Shown: positions 7,504 to 15,251 of the stretch, piece after piece
Position numbering within the stretch: position 1 is the stretch's first letter
Layout: every line of letters starts with the position of its first letter
Source: JAEUNX01 sp034004685
GTDB lineage: Bacteria > Pseudomonadota > Gammaproteobacteria > Burkholderiales > Rhodocyclaceae
Length of the DNA stretch: 36,345 nucleotides
Assembly (NCBI GenBank): GCA_034004685.1
Contig: JAVEWG010000036.1
Span: forward strand, 1 to 36,345
Direction: 5' to 3'
Notes under the pieces: generated by a model
Database searches by the model: none
What the model was told of the DNA's origin: nothing
The model's input: only the letters and a program-made list of their open reading frames with translations
Position numbers and translations under genes: made by a program

Positions 7504-9154
7504 GGCATTGCAGGATCGGCCCCTGACGGACGCCTCCGCCTATGTGGGAGAGCCTGGCCGGATCGGGCGTGCCGACGGGGAGGCGTGGGATGACGAGGCG
7601 GACGTTTTGGTGGTGGGCTTTGGCGGCGCGGGGGCCTGCGCGGCCCTCGAAGCCCGTAACGCCGGTGCCGACGTGCTGGTGCTGGAGCGCTTCGAGGGCG
7701 GTGGCGCCACCGCCCTGAGCGGTGGCGTCTACTACGGCGGAGGGACGCGCCAGCTGCGGGAGGCCGGTTACAACGACACGCCGGAAGCCATGTACCGCTA
7801 TCTGAAACTTGAGATCGGCGACACCGTGCGGGACGAAACCCTGCGCCGCTACTGCGACCAGAGCGCCGCCAACCTGGAGTGGCTGGAACGGCACGGGGTG
7901 TCTTTCGGGAGCACGGTCTTCAAGGAAAAGGGTTGGCCGCCGGTGGGCTACCACCTGTATTACTCCGGTAACGAGAAAGTCCCAGGCTACAAGGACGTGA
8001 CGCCGCCGGTGCCCCGGGGCCACCGAGCGGTGGGGCCGAGCTTTTCCGGGGGTGTGCTGTTTGAAGCCTTGCGGCGCGCCACCCTGGCCGCTGGCGTGCG
8101 GGTGCGCACCCAGACGGCGGCGGCCAGGCTGGTGGTGGATGCCGACGGGGTGGTGGTGGGGGTCGAGGCCAATGCGCTGCCCCCCGGGTCGCCGGCGGCC
8201 AGGAAGCATCGCAGCCTGTTCCGCCGGGTGAACGCCTATTTGCGCTTTTTTCCGGAGCGGGCCGTGCGCGCTGGTGAGGAAGCGGCCGCCATCGAGGGAG
8301 AAGCCGCGCGGCCGATCCGCATTCGCGCCCGCCGGGGGGTGATCCTGTCCTCCGGCAGCTTTACCTTCAACCGAGCCATGGTGCAGCGCCATGCCCCCAA
8401 GTATCTGGACGGCCTGCCCATCGGCGCCCTGGGGTGCGACGGCAGCGGGGTGAAGCTGGGCACCAGCGTCGGCGGGGCCACCCGTCTGCTGGACAAGGTC
8501 TCGGCCTGGCGCTCCATCGCGCCCCCCTCCTCGTTTGTGGAAGGGATGGTGGTCAACCGGGCCGGACGCCGCTTCGTTGCCGAAGACGTGTATCTGGGCA
8601 AGCTGGGCTATCACATTGCCGAAGACCAGGGCGGGCGGGCCTGGGTGGTAGTGGACCGCAAGGCCTATCGGGATGCCTTTGCCGCCACGATCCCCGGTTC
8701 GGGGTGGCTCATGTTCGGGGCGCCCTTGCTGGCCAATCTGCTGTTCAACATGAAAAAGGGGCGCACCCTGGCCGAACTGGCCCAGCGCTGCGGCATCGAC
8801 GCCTCGGGGCTGGAAGCCACGGCGCGGGACTACAACGCCCTGGCGTCCGCCGGGCAGGATGCCCTGGGCAAGGGGCGCGATTACGTGCGGCCCCTGGGGG
8901 CGGGGCCCTACCATGCCCTGGATATTTCCATCGGCAGCAGGGGTTATCCCTGTCCGACCATTCCCATGGGGGGGCTGGTGGTGGATGAGGATAGCGGTGC
9001 CGTGATGCGCCCGGACGGCACCACGATACCGGGCCTCTATGCCGCCGGCCGCGCCGCCGTGGGCATTCCTTCGGGCTTCTATGTCAGTGGCACCGCCATT
9101 GCCGACTGCGTGTTCTCCGGCCGGCGGGCCGGCCGCCATGCCGCCGGCGGGTAA
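7493..9154 (+). CDS. FAD-dependent dehydrogenase, KstD/fumarate-reductase-like
   Basis: This 553-residue flavoprotein belongs to the FAD-binding_2 family that includes 3-ketosteroid-delta1-dehydrogenase and fumarate reductase. The N-terminal dinucleotide motif is DVLVVGFGGAGACAALEA (about residues 37-54), followed by the acidic LVLER and the glycine-rich GGATALSGGVYYGGG. The C-terminal FAD motif GLYAAGRAAVGIPSGFYVSG closes the domain. An insertion of roughly 60 residues near 220-280 is unusual relative to short KstD proteins. The start is the GTG at 7493, with GGGAGG 9 bases upstream, overlapping the Rieske gene, so coupled translation is likely. It probably introduces a double bond next to a ring ketone or reduces an enone; steroid 1-dehydrogenation is possible but unproven. 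Confidence 0.85.
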   Translation: MSAEALQDRPLTDASAYVGEPGRIGRADGEAWDDEADVLVVGFGGAGACAALEARNAGADVLVLERFEGGGATALSGGVYYGGGTRQLREAGYNDTPEAMYRYLKLEIGDTVRDETLRRYCDQSAANLEWLERHGVSFGSTVFKEKGWPPVGYHLYYSGNEKVPGYKDVTPPVPRGHRAVGPSFSGGVLFEALRRATLAAGVRVRTQTAAARLVVDADGVVVGVEANALPPGSPAARKHRSLFRRVNAYLRFFPERAVRAGEEAAAIEGEAARPIRIRARRGVILSSGSFTFNRAMVQRHAPKYLDGLPIGALGCDGSGVKLGTSVGGATRLLDKVSAWRSIAPPSSFVEGMVVNRAGRRFVAEDVYLGKLGYHIAEDQGGRAWVVVDRKAYRDAFAATIPGSGWLMFGAPLLANLLFNMKKGRTLAELAQRCGIDASGLEATARDYNALASAGQDALGKGRDYVRPLGAGPYHALDISIGSRGYPCPTIPMGGLVVDEDSGAVMRPDGTTIPGLYAAGRAAVGIPSGFYVSGTAIADCVFSGRRAGRHAAGG

Positions 9155-9171
9155 TCTTCAAGGAGATGTGA

Positions 9172-9513
9172 ATGACGCGCTATAACCTGCTGGTCCTCAG
9201 CAATGCCACCGAGGGCATGGAGGAGGAGTTCAATCGCTGGTATTCCGAGCAGCACCTGGGGGATGTGCTGAAGGTGCCGGGTTTCCGCTGCGCCCAGCGC
9301 TTCGCCCTCAACGCCGGGGAACAGGGGGCCGCCCTGCAGCCGTGGCGCTATGCGGCCATCTACGAGTTTGAGAGCGAGGATCCGAATCTGCAGTTTGGCG
9401 AGCTGATGGCCCGGGCCGGTTCGCCGGTCATGCCCCTTTCTCCCGCCCTGGACGTGGCCAGCGCGGTGACCGCGCTGCTGGTGCCCATCACTGAGCGGGT
9501 GGTTGCGTCATGA
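9172..9513 (+). CDS. Small EthD/dimeric alpha-beta barrel protein
   Basis: This 113-residue protein begins MTRYNLLVLSNATEGMEEEFNRWYSEQHLGDVLKVPGF, the pattern of EthD-like and DUF4286-like ferredoxin-fold proteins in which a strand, W/Y and H line a small pocket. Such proteins accompany cytochrome P450, Rieske and dehydrogenase genes; their catalytic role is generally unclear, and some are isomerases or decyclases. It is the last gene of the SDR-Rieske-flavoprotein operon, 17 bases after it, with AAGGAGATG as ribosome site. Its 3' end overlaps the convergent TetR gene by 26 bases. Confidence 0.75.
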   Translation: MTRYNLLVLSNATEGMEEEFNRWYSEQHLGDVLKVPGFRCAQRFALNAGEQGAALQPWRYAAIYEFESEDPNLQFGELMARAGSPVMPLSPALDVASAVTALLVPITERVVAS

Positions 9514-10135
9514 AGGCGCGGATCCCGGCGGCGATGAAGGTCACCAGGCGGCGCTGAAAGCCTTCCTGGGCGTTGGCATCGCACACACCGTGGGACAACT
9601 GGGCAATGGAGTACACGTCCACCGCCATCTGGGCCACCGAGGTATGCATGAAATGCATGCTCCAGCAGGCATCTTCGTGGCTCAGGCCGGTGGATTCGAA
9701 CGCCGCCACGTACCCCTCGAACACCGGTTGGTAGCTTTCTCGCATATGGTTGAGCAGCTCCGGCCGGTCCACCAGGCTGTCGGAATGGATCACCAGTTTG
9801 AGGTAGTTGTGCCAGCCGGCGGGGTCGGCGTTGAGCCGGCCGATGACCGTCACGTAGGCGCAGACGATCTGGGTCAGCTCCAGGGGGGCGCCGTCGCTCT
9901 GGGCTGCCACCAGGGCCCGGAGCAGGGCTTCGTTCATGGCTTCCGTGCGTCGTCCGGTCACGGCGCGAAAGAGGTCGTCCTTGGATCCGAAGTGGTAGCG
10001 CACCATGTTCAGGGCGGTGCCGCAGGCCGAAGTGATGTCCCGCAGGGACACGCCGTAGTAGCCGCGCTGAGCGAACAACTGCTCTGCGGTATCAAGGATG
10101 CGCTCCTGGGTGCTGCGGAGGTCGGTGGAAGACAT
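9488..10135 (-). CDS. TetR-family transcriptional regulator
   Basis: This 215-residue one-component regulator has an N-terminal helix-turn-helix (about residues 8-58: ILDTAEQLFAQRGYYGVSLRDITSACG then VRYHFGSKDDLF). A C-terminal ligand-binding helical domain is TetR_C-like, with HNYLKLVIHSDSL and WSMHFMHTSVAQ. The start at 10135 (MSSTDLRSTQERIL) gives the usual short leader before the HTH; an upstream in-frame ATG at 10183 would add 16 residues without a good ribosome site. It is convergent with the Rieske operon and divergent from the E1 alpha gene. It is the only dedicated regulator in the window, so it is the best candidate for the TACGTACGTA-type operators at 4965 and 5043, though no such site is seen near its own promoter. 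Confidence 0.9.
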   Translation of the reverse strand: MSSTDLRSTQERILDTAEQLFAQRGYYGVSLRDITSACGTALNMVRYHFGSKDDLFRAVTGRRTEAMNEALLRALVAAQSDGAPLELTQIVCAYVTVIGRLNADPAGWHNYLKLVIHSDSLVDRPELLNHMRESYQPVFEGYVAAFESTGLSHEDACWSMHFMHTSVAQMAVDVYSIAQLSHGVCDANAQEGFQRRLVTFIAAGIRAFMTQPPAQ

Positions 10136-10248
10136 GGCTGGATGGGCGGCCCCCGGTGGCCGTGACGGATGAAGTTTTGTCAAAAAGAAATTATAGAGGC
10201 CCTCGCGGTTGCGGGCGCCAACGCGATGAATGAAAGGAGCGGATCACC

Positions 10249-11223
10249 ATGCATATAGACAGCGTCCCCGATCGGGCCACCCTGGTGGAGATGTACCGCA
10301 AGATGACCCTGATCAAGCAAAACGATGAACAGGCCCGCAAGGTCATCATGAACGGTCGCCTGCCCATGATCTATTACTCCCCCCGGGGCCAGGAGGTGAT
10401 TCCTTCGGCGGTGTCGGTCAATCTCACCACCGACGACTACATCTGCACCATCTACCGGGGCACCCACGACATGCTGGCCAAGGGCGTGCCTCTGGACGAG
10501 CTGTGGGCGGAGCTCGCCGGCCGAGCGACCGGCACCTGCAAGGGCAAGGGCGGGCCCATGCACATCACCCACCCGGCCAGCGGCTGCATGCTCACCACCG
10601 GTATCGTGGGCTCCAGCATGCCCATCGCCAACGGCCTGGCCCTGGCCTCCCAGGTCAAGGGGGACGGCCGGGTGACGGTAGCCTATTTCGGCGATGGCGC
10701 CTCCAACATCGGCGCCTTCCACGAAGCTCTCAACATGGCGGCGGTGTGGAAACTGCCGGTGGTGTTTGTCTGCCAGAACAACCGCTATGGTGAGCACACC
10801 CGCTATGAAAAAACCACCGCCGCCCGCCAGATCGCTGACCGGGCGGTGGGCTACCAGATGCCGGGAGTCCGGGTGGATGGCAACGATCCCCTGGCCATGC
10901 ATGCCGCCGCCCGCACCGCCATCGAACGGGCCCGGGCCGGGGAGGGGCCGACCCTGATCGAAGCCATGACCTTCCGTTTTCATGGCCACGTCTTCGGCGA
11001 CATGGACCCCTACATGGACAAGGACGAAAAGTCCGCCGCCATGGCCGCCGACCCGGTGCCCCGCTACCGGGCCTGGCTGATCGAGCAGGGCCATGCCAGC
11101 GAGGCCGAGCTGGCGGACATGGAAAGGGGGCTCGGGCAGCAGATTGCCCAGGCCATCGAAAAGGCCCTGGCGGCCCCCTGGCCCGATGTGTCCGAATTGC
11201 ACAAAGACGTGCTGGCCGCCTGA
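10249..11223 (+). CDS. 2-oxoacid dehydrogenase E1 alpha (AcoA/PdhA-like)
   Basis: This 324-residue alpha subunit of a heterotetrameric thiamine-diphosphate E1 has the Mg-TPP motif YFGDGASNIGAFHEALN ending ...VCQNN (about residues 145-178). The entry motif YRGTHDMLAKG, GKGGPMHI, and the phosphorylation-loop-like TFRFHGHVFGD are also present. The family covers acetoin dehydrogenase, pyruvate dehydrogenase of Gram-positive type and branched-chain 2-oxoacid dehydrogenase; this one looks nearest the acetoin/pyruvate group. The ribosome site AAAGGAG lies 9 bases before ATG. It heads an E1 alpha-E1 beta-lipoyl-acyltransferase run. The actual 2-oxoacid or acetoin-like substrate, perhaps a ring-cleavage fragment, cannot be read from the sequence. 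Confidence 0.92.
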   Translation: MHIDSVPDRATLVEMYRKMTLIKQNDEQARKVIMNGRLPMIYYSPRGQEVIPSAVSVNLTTDDYICTIYRGTHDMLAKGVPLDELWAELAGRATGTCKGKGGPMHITHPASGCMLTTGIVGSSMPIANGLALASQVKGDGRVTVAYFGDGASNIGAFHEALNMAAVWKLPVVFVCQNNRYGEHTRYEKTTAARQIADRAVGYQMPGVRVDGNDPLAMHAAARTAIERARAGEGPTLIEAMTFRFHGHVFGDMDPYMDKDEKSAAMAADPVPRYRAWLIEQGHASEAELADMERGLGQQIAQAIEKALAAPWPDVSELHKDVLAA

Positions 11224-11253
11224 ACCCCGGGCGTTCGAGACTGGAGAGATTCA

Positions 11254-12246
11254 ATGACTAGCGAAGCAAAGAACATGAACACCGTGGTGGCCCTCAACAC
11301 GGCTCTGGCCGAGGCCATGGAACTGGACTCGGGGGTGATCGTCTTCGGCGAGGACGTGGCCGATCCTGAAGATGGCGGGGTGGCCTACGTCACCAAGGGA
11401 TTGTCCACCCGGTTCGGGGACGCCCGGGTGCGCTCCACGCCAATCTCCGAGCAGGCCATCGCCGGCGCGGCCATCGGGGCGGCCATGGCGGGCATGCGTC
11501 CGGTGGCCGAGATCATGATGATGAACTTCTCTACCGTGGCCATGGACATGCTGTTCAATCACGCGGCCAAGTTGCGCTTCATGTCCGGCGGCCAGACCCG
11601 CGTGCCCATCACCATCCGCATGGCTACCGGCACGGGCCTATCCACCGCCGGCCAGCATGCCGACTACCTGGAAGCCTGGTTCGCCCATGCCGCCGGCCTC
11701 AAAGTGGTGACCTACGCCAACCCGGCGGACGCCTACGGCCTGCTGTTGTCCTGCATTTTTGATGACGATCCCTGCATCTTCATCGAGAACTTCCTCTCCT
11801 ACGGCCAGTCTGGCCCCGCTCCGGTGCCCGGCCAGCGGGTGCCCATTGGGGTGGCCGCCGTGACCCGCCCTGGCCGGGACGTTACTGTGGTGACCTACGG
11901 TCCCCAGGTGGCGCCGGCCCTCAAGGTGGCGGAAAAGCTGGCGGGGGAGGGGGTGCAGGTGGAGGTGATCGATCTGCGCACCATTTCTCCCTGGGACAAG
12001 CAGACCGTGCTCGCTTCTGTAGCCAGGACTGGTCGCGCCGTGATCTCCCACGAGGCGGTGCGCGCCTTTGGCGTCGGCGCCGAGATCGCCGCCACCCTTC
12101 AGGAAGAACTGTGGGGAACCCTCAAGGCCCCCGTCCGCCGGGTGGGCGCCCCCAGCTGTCCGGTGCCCTATTCCCGCCCCCTCGAACTGGCCTTTGCCCC
12201 CGGCGAAGCCCAGGTCGAGGCCGCCATCCGGGCCACCCTCGGCTGA
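11254..12246 (+). CDS. 2-oxoacid dehydrogenase E1 beta (AcoB/PdhB-like)
   Basis: This 330-residue beta subunit pairs with the preceding E1 alpha. It starts with NTVVALNTALAEAMELDSGVIVFGEDV, where the Glu in GED is the conserved TPP-activating region. It continues with TPISEQAIAGAAIGAAMAGMRPV and the E1-beta transketolase C-terminal domain (VEVIDLRTISPWD, about residues 235-250, and VISHEAVRAFGVGAEIAA). Length is typical (about 325-340). The ribosome site GGAGAG lies 7 bases before the ATG, 30 bases after the alpha stop. Together they would form an alpha2beta2 E1 that decarboxylates a 2-oxoacid and reductively acylates the lipoyl protein encoded next. Confidence 0.93.
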   Translation: MTSEAKNMNTVVALNTALAEAMELDSGVIVFGEDVADPEDGGVAYVTKGLSTRFGDARVRSTPISEQAIAGAAIGAAMAGMRPVAEIMMMNFSTVAMDMLFNHAAKLRFMSGGQTRVPITIRMATGTGLSTAGQHADYLEAWFAHAAGLKVVTYANPADAYGLLLSCIFDDDPCIFIENFLSYGQSGPAPVPGQRVPIGVAAVTRPGRDVTVVTYGPQVAPALKVAEKLAGEGVQVEVIDLRTISPWDKQTVLASVARTGRAVISHEAVRAFGVGAEIAATLQEELWGTLKAPVRRVGAPSCPVPYSRPLELAFAPGEAQVEAAIRATLG

Positions 12247-12289
12247 GCCGAAGCGCCCGATCCCCTTTGTTTTTGATAGGTAATCGAAC

Positions 12290-12520
12290 ATGTCCGTCCA
12301 AGTCTGTCTGCCCAAGATCGGTTTTTCCATGAGCGAGGGCAACCTCTCCGAATGGCTGGTGGCCGATGGCGCAACCGTGGCCGAAGGCCAGGCCCTCTAT
12401 GCCCTGGAGAGCGATAAATCCGTGCAGGATGTGGAATCCCCCGCTGCCGGCACCATCAAGATCATTGCCGCGGCGGGGACAAGCTACCCGGTGGGTGCCG
12501 TGCTGGCGGAGATTTCCTGA
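12290..12520 (+). CDS. Free-standing lipoyl-domain protein (split E2, N-terminal part)
   Basis: A complete biotinyl/lipoyl domain of 76 residues and nothing else. The lipoylation site is ESDKSVQ, with Lys43 at the tip of the hairpin, and the second sheet ends with VGAVLAEIS. It would carry the acyl group from E1 to the acyltransferase. It ends in a TGA that is immediately followed by the ATG of the acyltransferase gene in the same reading frame. One codon therefore separates two proteins that are normally one chain. The upstream ribosome site is weak (AGGTAA). It resembles the N-terminal domain of E2 rather than glycine-cleavage GcvH. Confidence 0.88.
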   Translation: MSVQVCLPKIGFSMSEGNLSEWLVADGATVAEGQALYALESDKSVQDVESPAAGTIKIIAAAGTSYPVGAVLAEIS

Positions 12521-13288
12521 ATGGAGCGTCCCGGCCCCGCCACGCCACCCCTGCCGCCCTGGCCCGAGGTGGACTTCGCCGCTTACGGCGCGGTGACGGT
12601 GGAAACCCTGCCGCGCATCCAGGCCCTGACTGGCAGCTTCCTCACCCGCAACTGGACCATGATCCCCCACGTCACCCACAACGATGACGTGGATATCACC
12701 GAACTGGACCGCTTTCGCAGCGCATGGAACGTGGCCCAGCCCGAGCGCAAACTGTCGGCGCTGCCTTTCATGATCAAGGCCATGGTGGCGGCCATGAAGG
12801 CGTATCCGCGCTTCAACGCCTCCCTGGACGCCAGCGGCCAGAAACTGACGCTCAAGCACTACTTCCATATCGGCGTCGCCATCGATACCCCCAAGGGTCT
12901 CTTGGTGGGGGTGGTGCGGGACTGCGACAAGAAAGGCGTGGAGCAAATCGGCGCCGACATTCTGGCCTTGTCCACCAAAGCCCGGGCCCGGGGCCTGTCC
13001 ATGGATGAAATGAGCGGGGGCTGCATGAGTATCAGCGCCCTCGGCGGCATCGGTGGCACCAGTTTCACGCCCATCGTCAATGCCCCCGAGGTGGCCATCC
13101 TCGGCGTCACCCGCAGCGAATGGAAGCCCCGCCGCGCCGCCGATAACGGCATCGACTGGCGCCTGATGGCGCCCCTGTCGTTGAGCTACGATCATCGGGT
13201 CATCAACGGAGCCGATGCCGCCCGCTTCGTCTGCCATATGGGCGAATCGCTGGCCCAGCCTGCCGCCCTGGTCGATGCCGTCCCATAG
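12521..13288 (+). CDS. E2 acyltransferase catalytic domain, AceF-like (split E2, C-terminal part)
   Basis: This 255-residue 2-oxoacid dehydrogenase acyltransferase has no lipoyl domain and no peripheral-subunit-binding domain. After a short proline-rich linker (PATPPLPPWPEVDF) comes the catalytic domain, with RNWTMIPHVTHNDDVDITELDRFR, ISALGGIGGTSFTPIVNAPEVAILGV and the active site SYDHRVINGADAARF (His225). These match the AceF type of proteobacterial pyruvate dehydrogenase, which normally pairs with homodimeric AceE rather than the alpha2beta2 E1 found here. A GGAG (12508-12511) inside the lipoyl gene lies 9 bases before this ATG, so termination-reinitiation is plausible. No E3 gene is present; a housekeeping dihydrolipoamide dehydrogenase must serve, docking in some other way. 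Confidence 0.9.
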   Translation: MERPGPATPPLPPWPEVDFAAYGAVTVETLPRIQALTGSFLTRNWTMIPHVTHNDDVDITELDRFRSAWNVAQPERKLSALPFMIKAMVAAMKAYPRFNASLDASGQKLTLKHYFHIGVAIDTPKGLLVGVVRDCDKKGVEQIGADILALSTKARARGLSMDEMSGGCMSISALGGIGGTSFTPIVNAPEVAILGVTRSEWKPRRAADNGIDWRLMAPLSLSYDHRVINGADAARFVCHMGESLAQPAALVDAVP

Positions 13289-13363
13289 GCATGACTGCCG
13301 GCGGTCCGGTTTTAAACTGTCGGCAGTGCTGCGCCTCACCATGAAAACGAAAGGGGCTTCCCT

Positions 13364-13471
13364 ATGCCAAATCTGGGCGCAGTGATTCGACCCTACGCAC
13401 TGAAAATTCGTAGACAGGCGCTTGCCCTGCGTTCAGACAACTGTCTTGAGCCGACCTTGCCCGTGAAATGA
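13364..13471 (+). CDS. Possible 35-residue leader ORF overlapping ligase 1
   Basis: A short frame, MPNLGAVIRPYALKIRRQA then LALRSDNCLEPTLPVK, starts 8 bases after AAAGGGG. Its stop overlaps the ligase start as ATGA. The ligase itself has no convincing ribosome site, so this ORF could drive its translation by coupling. Composition is less GC-rich than the flanks. No homologue is recognised; it may be only a leader, or chance. Confidence 0.35.
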   Translation: MPNLGAVIRPYALKIRRQALALRSDNCLEPTLPVK

Positions 13472-15045
13472 CCGACATGATTGACTCATCCATCCCCTAC
13501 GCTGCTGCGTCCCTGCTTCAGGCTCCGACCATGTGGGCCTTGGCCTTGCGTCGCGCCGAATTGACGCCCGATGCAACCATGCTGATTGATGCCGCGACGG
13601 GCCAGCGTCTTAGCTTCGCCGAGGTTGCGCGGCAGGCCGAAGCCCTGGCGGCAGTGCTGCATGCCGAGGGGATCGGTCCAGATACCCAGGTAACCTGGCA
13701 GATCCCCACCAGCGTGCCGGCGATACTCACGGCCCTGGCCCTGGCCCGCCTGGGGGCGGTGCAAAGCCCGATCATTTCCCTGTACCGGGAGGCGGAGGTG
13801 CGGCCGATCCTGGAGCGCACCCGCTCGGCCTTCTACATCGTGCCGGCGGCTGATCCCGGCCGGGACTTTCCGGCCATGGCCCGCGCCCTGCAGGCCAGCC
13901 TGGAGACCCCACCCCAGCTCATCTTGCTGACCGATCCGGTGCCCCAGGGCGATCCGGCCAGCCTGCCGCCTCCGCCGAGCGATGGCCGGGCGCCCAACTG
14001 GATCTATTACACCTCAGGCACCACCTCCGAGCCCAAGGGCGCCATGCATTGCGACGACACCCTGATGATCGGCGGGCGCAATCAAGCCTGCGCCATGCAG
14101 GTCACTGCGAGGGATACCGGGGTCATCACCTTTCCCTATGCCCACATCGCCGGCGCCATGTATACCACCATGATTTTGGCCACCGGCATGAGCGCGGTGG
14201 TGCTGCCCCGCTTCGTGCCCGCCGAGGCGGTGGAGGCGCTACGCCGTTACAAGGTGACCCTGGCCGGCGGTAGCACCCCCCACTACCTGGCCTTCTTGAC
14301 GGAGCAGCGCAAACAGCCCGGGCAGCGCTTGTTGCCGGACCTGCGGCTGCTGGTGGGCGGCGGCGCCCCCAAGCCGCCGGAACTGTATTTCGACGTCAAA
14401 CGGGAGATGGGAATCCCCATCATTCATTGCTATGGCATGACGGAGGTGCCCCTCAACGTGGCCGGCAATATTCATCACAGCGATGAACAGTTGGCCTACA
14501 GCGATGGCCATCCGGTGGCCGACGTGGACGTGCGGATCGTCCGGGAGGACGGCAGCACCGCCGAGGTGGGGGAGGTGGGGGAAGTGCGGGTGCGGGGCCA
14601 GGGGGTGTTCCTGGGCTACACCAACCCGGAGGTGAACAAGCTGGCCTTCGACGCCGAGGGCTGGTTCCGCACCGGGGATCTGGGCCGTTTCCGGCCCGAC
14701 GGGCACCTGGCGCTGACCGGCCGCCTCAAGGACATCATCATCCGCAAGGGCGAGAACATCTCCGCCAAGGAGCTGGAAGACCTGCTGTACACCCATCCCA
14801 AGGTGGGGGGCGCGGCGGTGATCGGCCTGCCTGATCCGGAGCGGGGGGAGCGGGTGTGCGCCGTGGTGGAGCCCCGGGAGCCGGGGGTGCATCTGGGCTT
14901 CGAGGAAATGGTGAAGTTCTTCGAGGATGCCCACGTGATGCGCCAGAAGATTCCCGAGCAGCTGGAAATCATGGATCGCCTGCCCCGCAACGAAACCCTC
15001 AACAAGATCCTCAAGCACGTGCTGCGGGCCCGGTTTTCGGCCTGA
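13468..15045 (+). CDS. Acyl-CoA synthetase (AMP-forming), ligase 1
   Basis: This 525-residue adenylate-forming ligase would activate a carboxylic acid to its CoA thioester with ATP. Visible motifs are the P-loop YYTSGTTSEPKG (about residues 180-191), the A5 motif HCYGMTE, the A7 motif GWFRTGDLGR, the hinge GRLKDIIIRKGENIS, and the C-terminal catalytic lysine region NETLNKILKH. The alternative reading LVGGGAPKPPE fits the acid-binding wall. Length and motif spelling fit FadD/cyclohexanecarboxylate-CoA ligase-like enzymes, such as those acting on side-chain or ring-derived acids of steroids and terpenoids. Translation may be coupled to the leader ORF. It is followed, after a hairpin-bearing 206-base gap, by the GldA-like gene. 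Confidence 0.9.
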   Translation: MTDMIDSSIPYAAASLLQAPTMWALALRRAELTPDATMLIDAATGQRLSFAEVARQAEALAAVLHAEGIGPDTQVTWQIPTSVPAILTALALARLGAVQSPIISLYREAEVRPILERTRSAFYIVPAADPGRDFPAMARALQASLETPPQLILLTDPVPQGDPASLPPPPSDGRAPNWIYYTSGTTSEPKGAMHCDDTLMIGGRNQACAMQVTARDTGVITFPYAHIAGAMYTTMILATGMSAVVLPRFVPAEAVEALRRYKVTLAGGSTPHYLAFLTEQRKQPGQRLLPDLRLLVGGGAPKPPELYFDVKREMGIPIIHCYGMTEVPLNVAGNIHHSDEQLAYSDGHPVADVDVRIVREDGSTAEVGEVGEVRVRGQGVFLGYTNPEVNKLAFDAEGWFRTGDLGRFRPDGHLALTGRLKDIIIRKGENISAKELEDLLYTHPKVGGAAVIGLPDPERGERVCAVVEPREPGVHLGFEEMVKFFEDAHVMRQKIPEQLEIMDRLPRNETLNKILKHVLRARFSA

Positions 15046-15082
15046 GGTCCGTCCGCCCATTCCCCGTCACGCCAGGGGGGTG

Positions 15083-15114
15083 AGGGCCCTGTGAGGCTGC
15101 TGGGAACAGGCCCT
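15083..15114 (+). other. Hairpin downstream of ligase 1
   Basis: AGGGCCCTGT (15083-15092) can pair with ACAGGCCCT (15106-15114) with one bulged C. There is no T-tract, so it is not a standard intrinsic terminator. It may protect the 3' end of the ligase transcript. Confidence 0.35.
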
Positions 15115-15184
15115 GGGGGGCCGTCAGGCCCACCGGGAAAGGGCGGCCGCTTGGCAGTGGGCACTGAAATTTCGAGCAAGGAAT

Positions 15185-15197
15185 TGACTATCAGTCA
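15185..15197 (+). promoter_or_regulatory. Inverted repeat TGACT-N3-AGTCA before the GldA-like gene
   Basis: TGACTATCAGTCA is a perfect 5-base-arm palindrome 55 bases before the start codon. Motifs of the form TGACT...AGTCA are known operators of TetR-family fatty-acid regulators in proteobacteria. The flanking GTCAGTTTT recurs upstream of the thioesterase gene at 29317. Confidence 0.35.
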
Positions 15198-15251
15198 GTT
15201 TTGTCCGAATTTGTCGTGCCGCGCTGTCGCGGCAGCCTTCGTGGAGAGCCC

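Noticed and set aside
10177..10197. TTGTCA and TATAGA between TetR and E1 alpha as a promoter
   Set aside because: The spacer would be only 9 bases; the opposite-strand elements are in the wrong order.
13294..13327. ACTGCCG ... CGGCAGT inverted repeat after the E2 gene
   Set aside because: Seven-base arms with a 20-base loop and no T-run; too weak to call a terminator or operator by itself.
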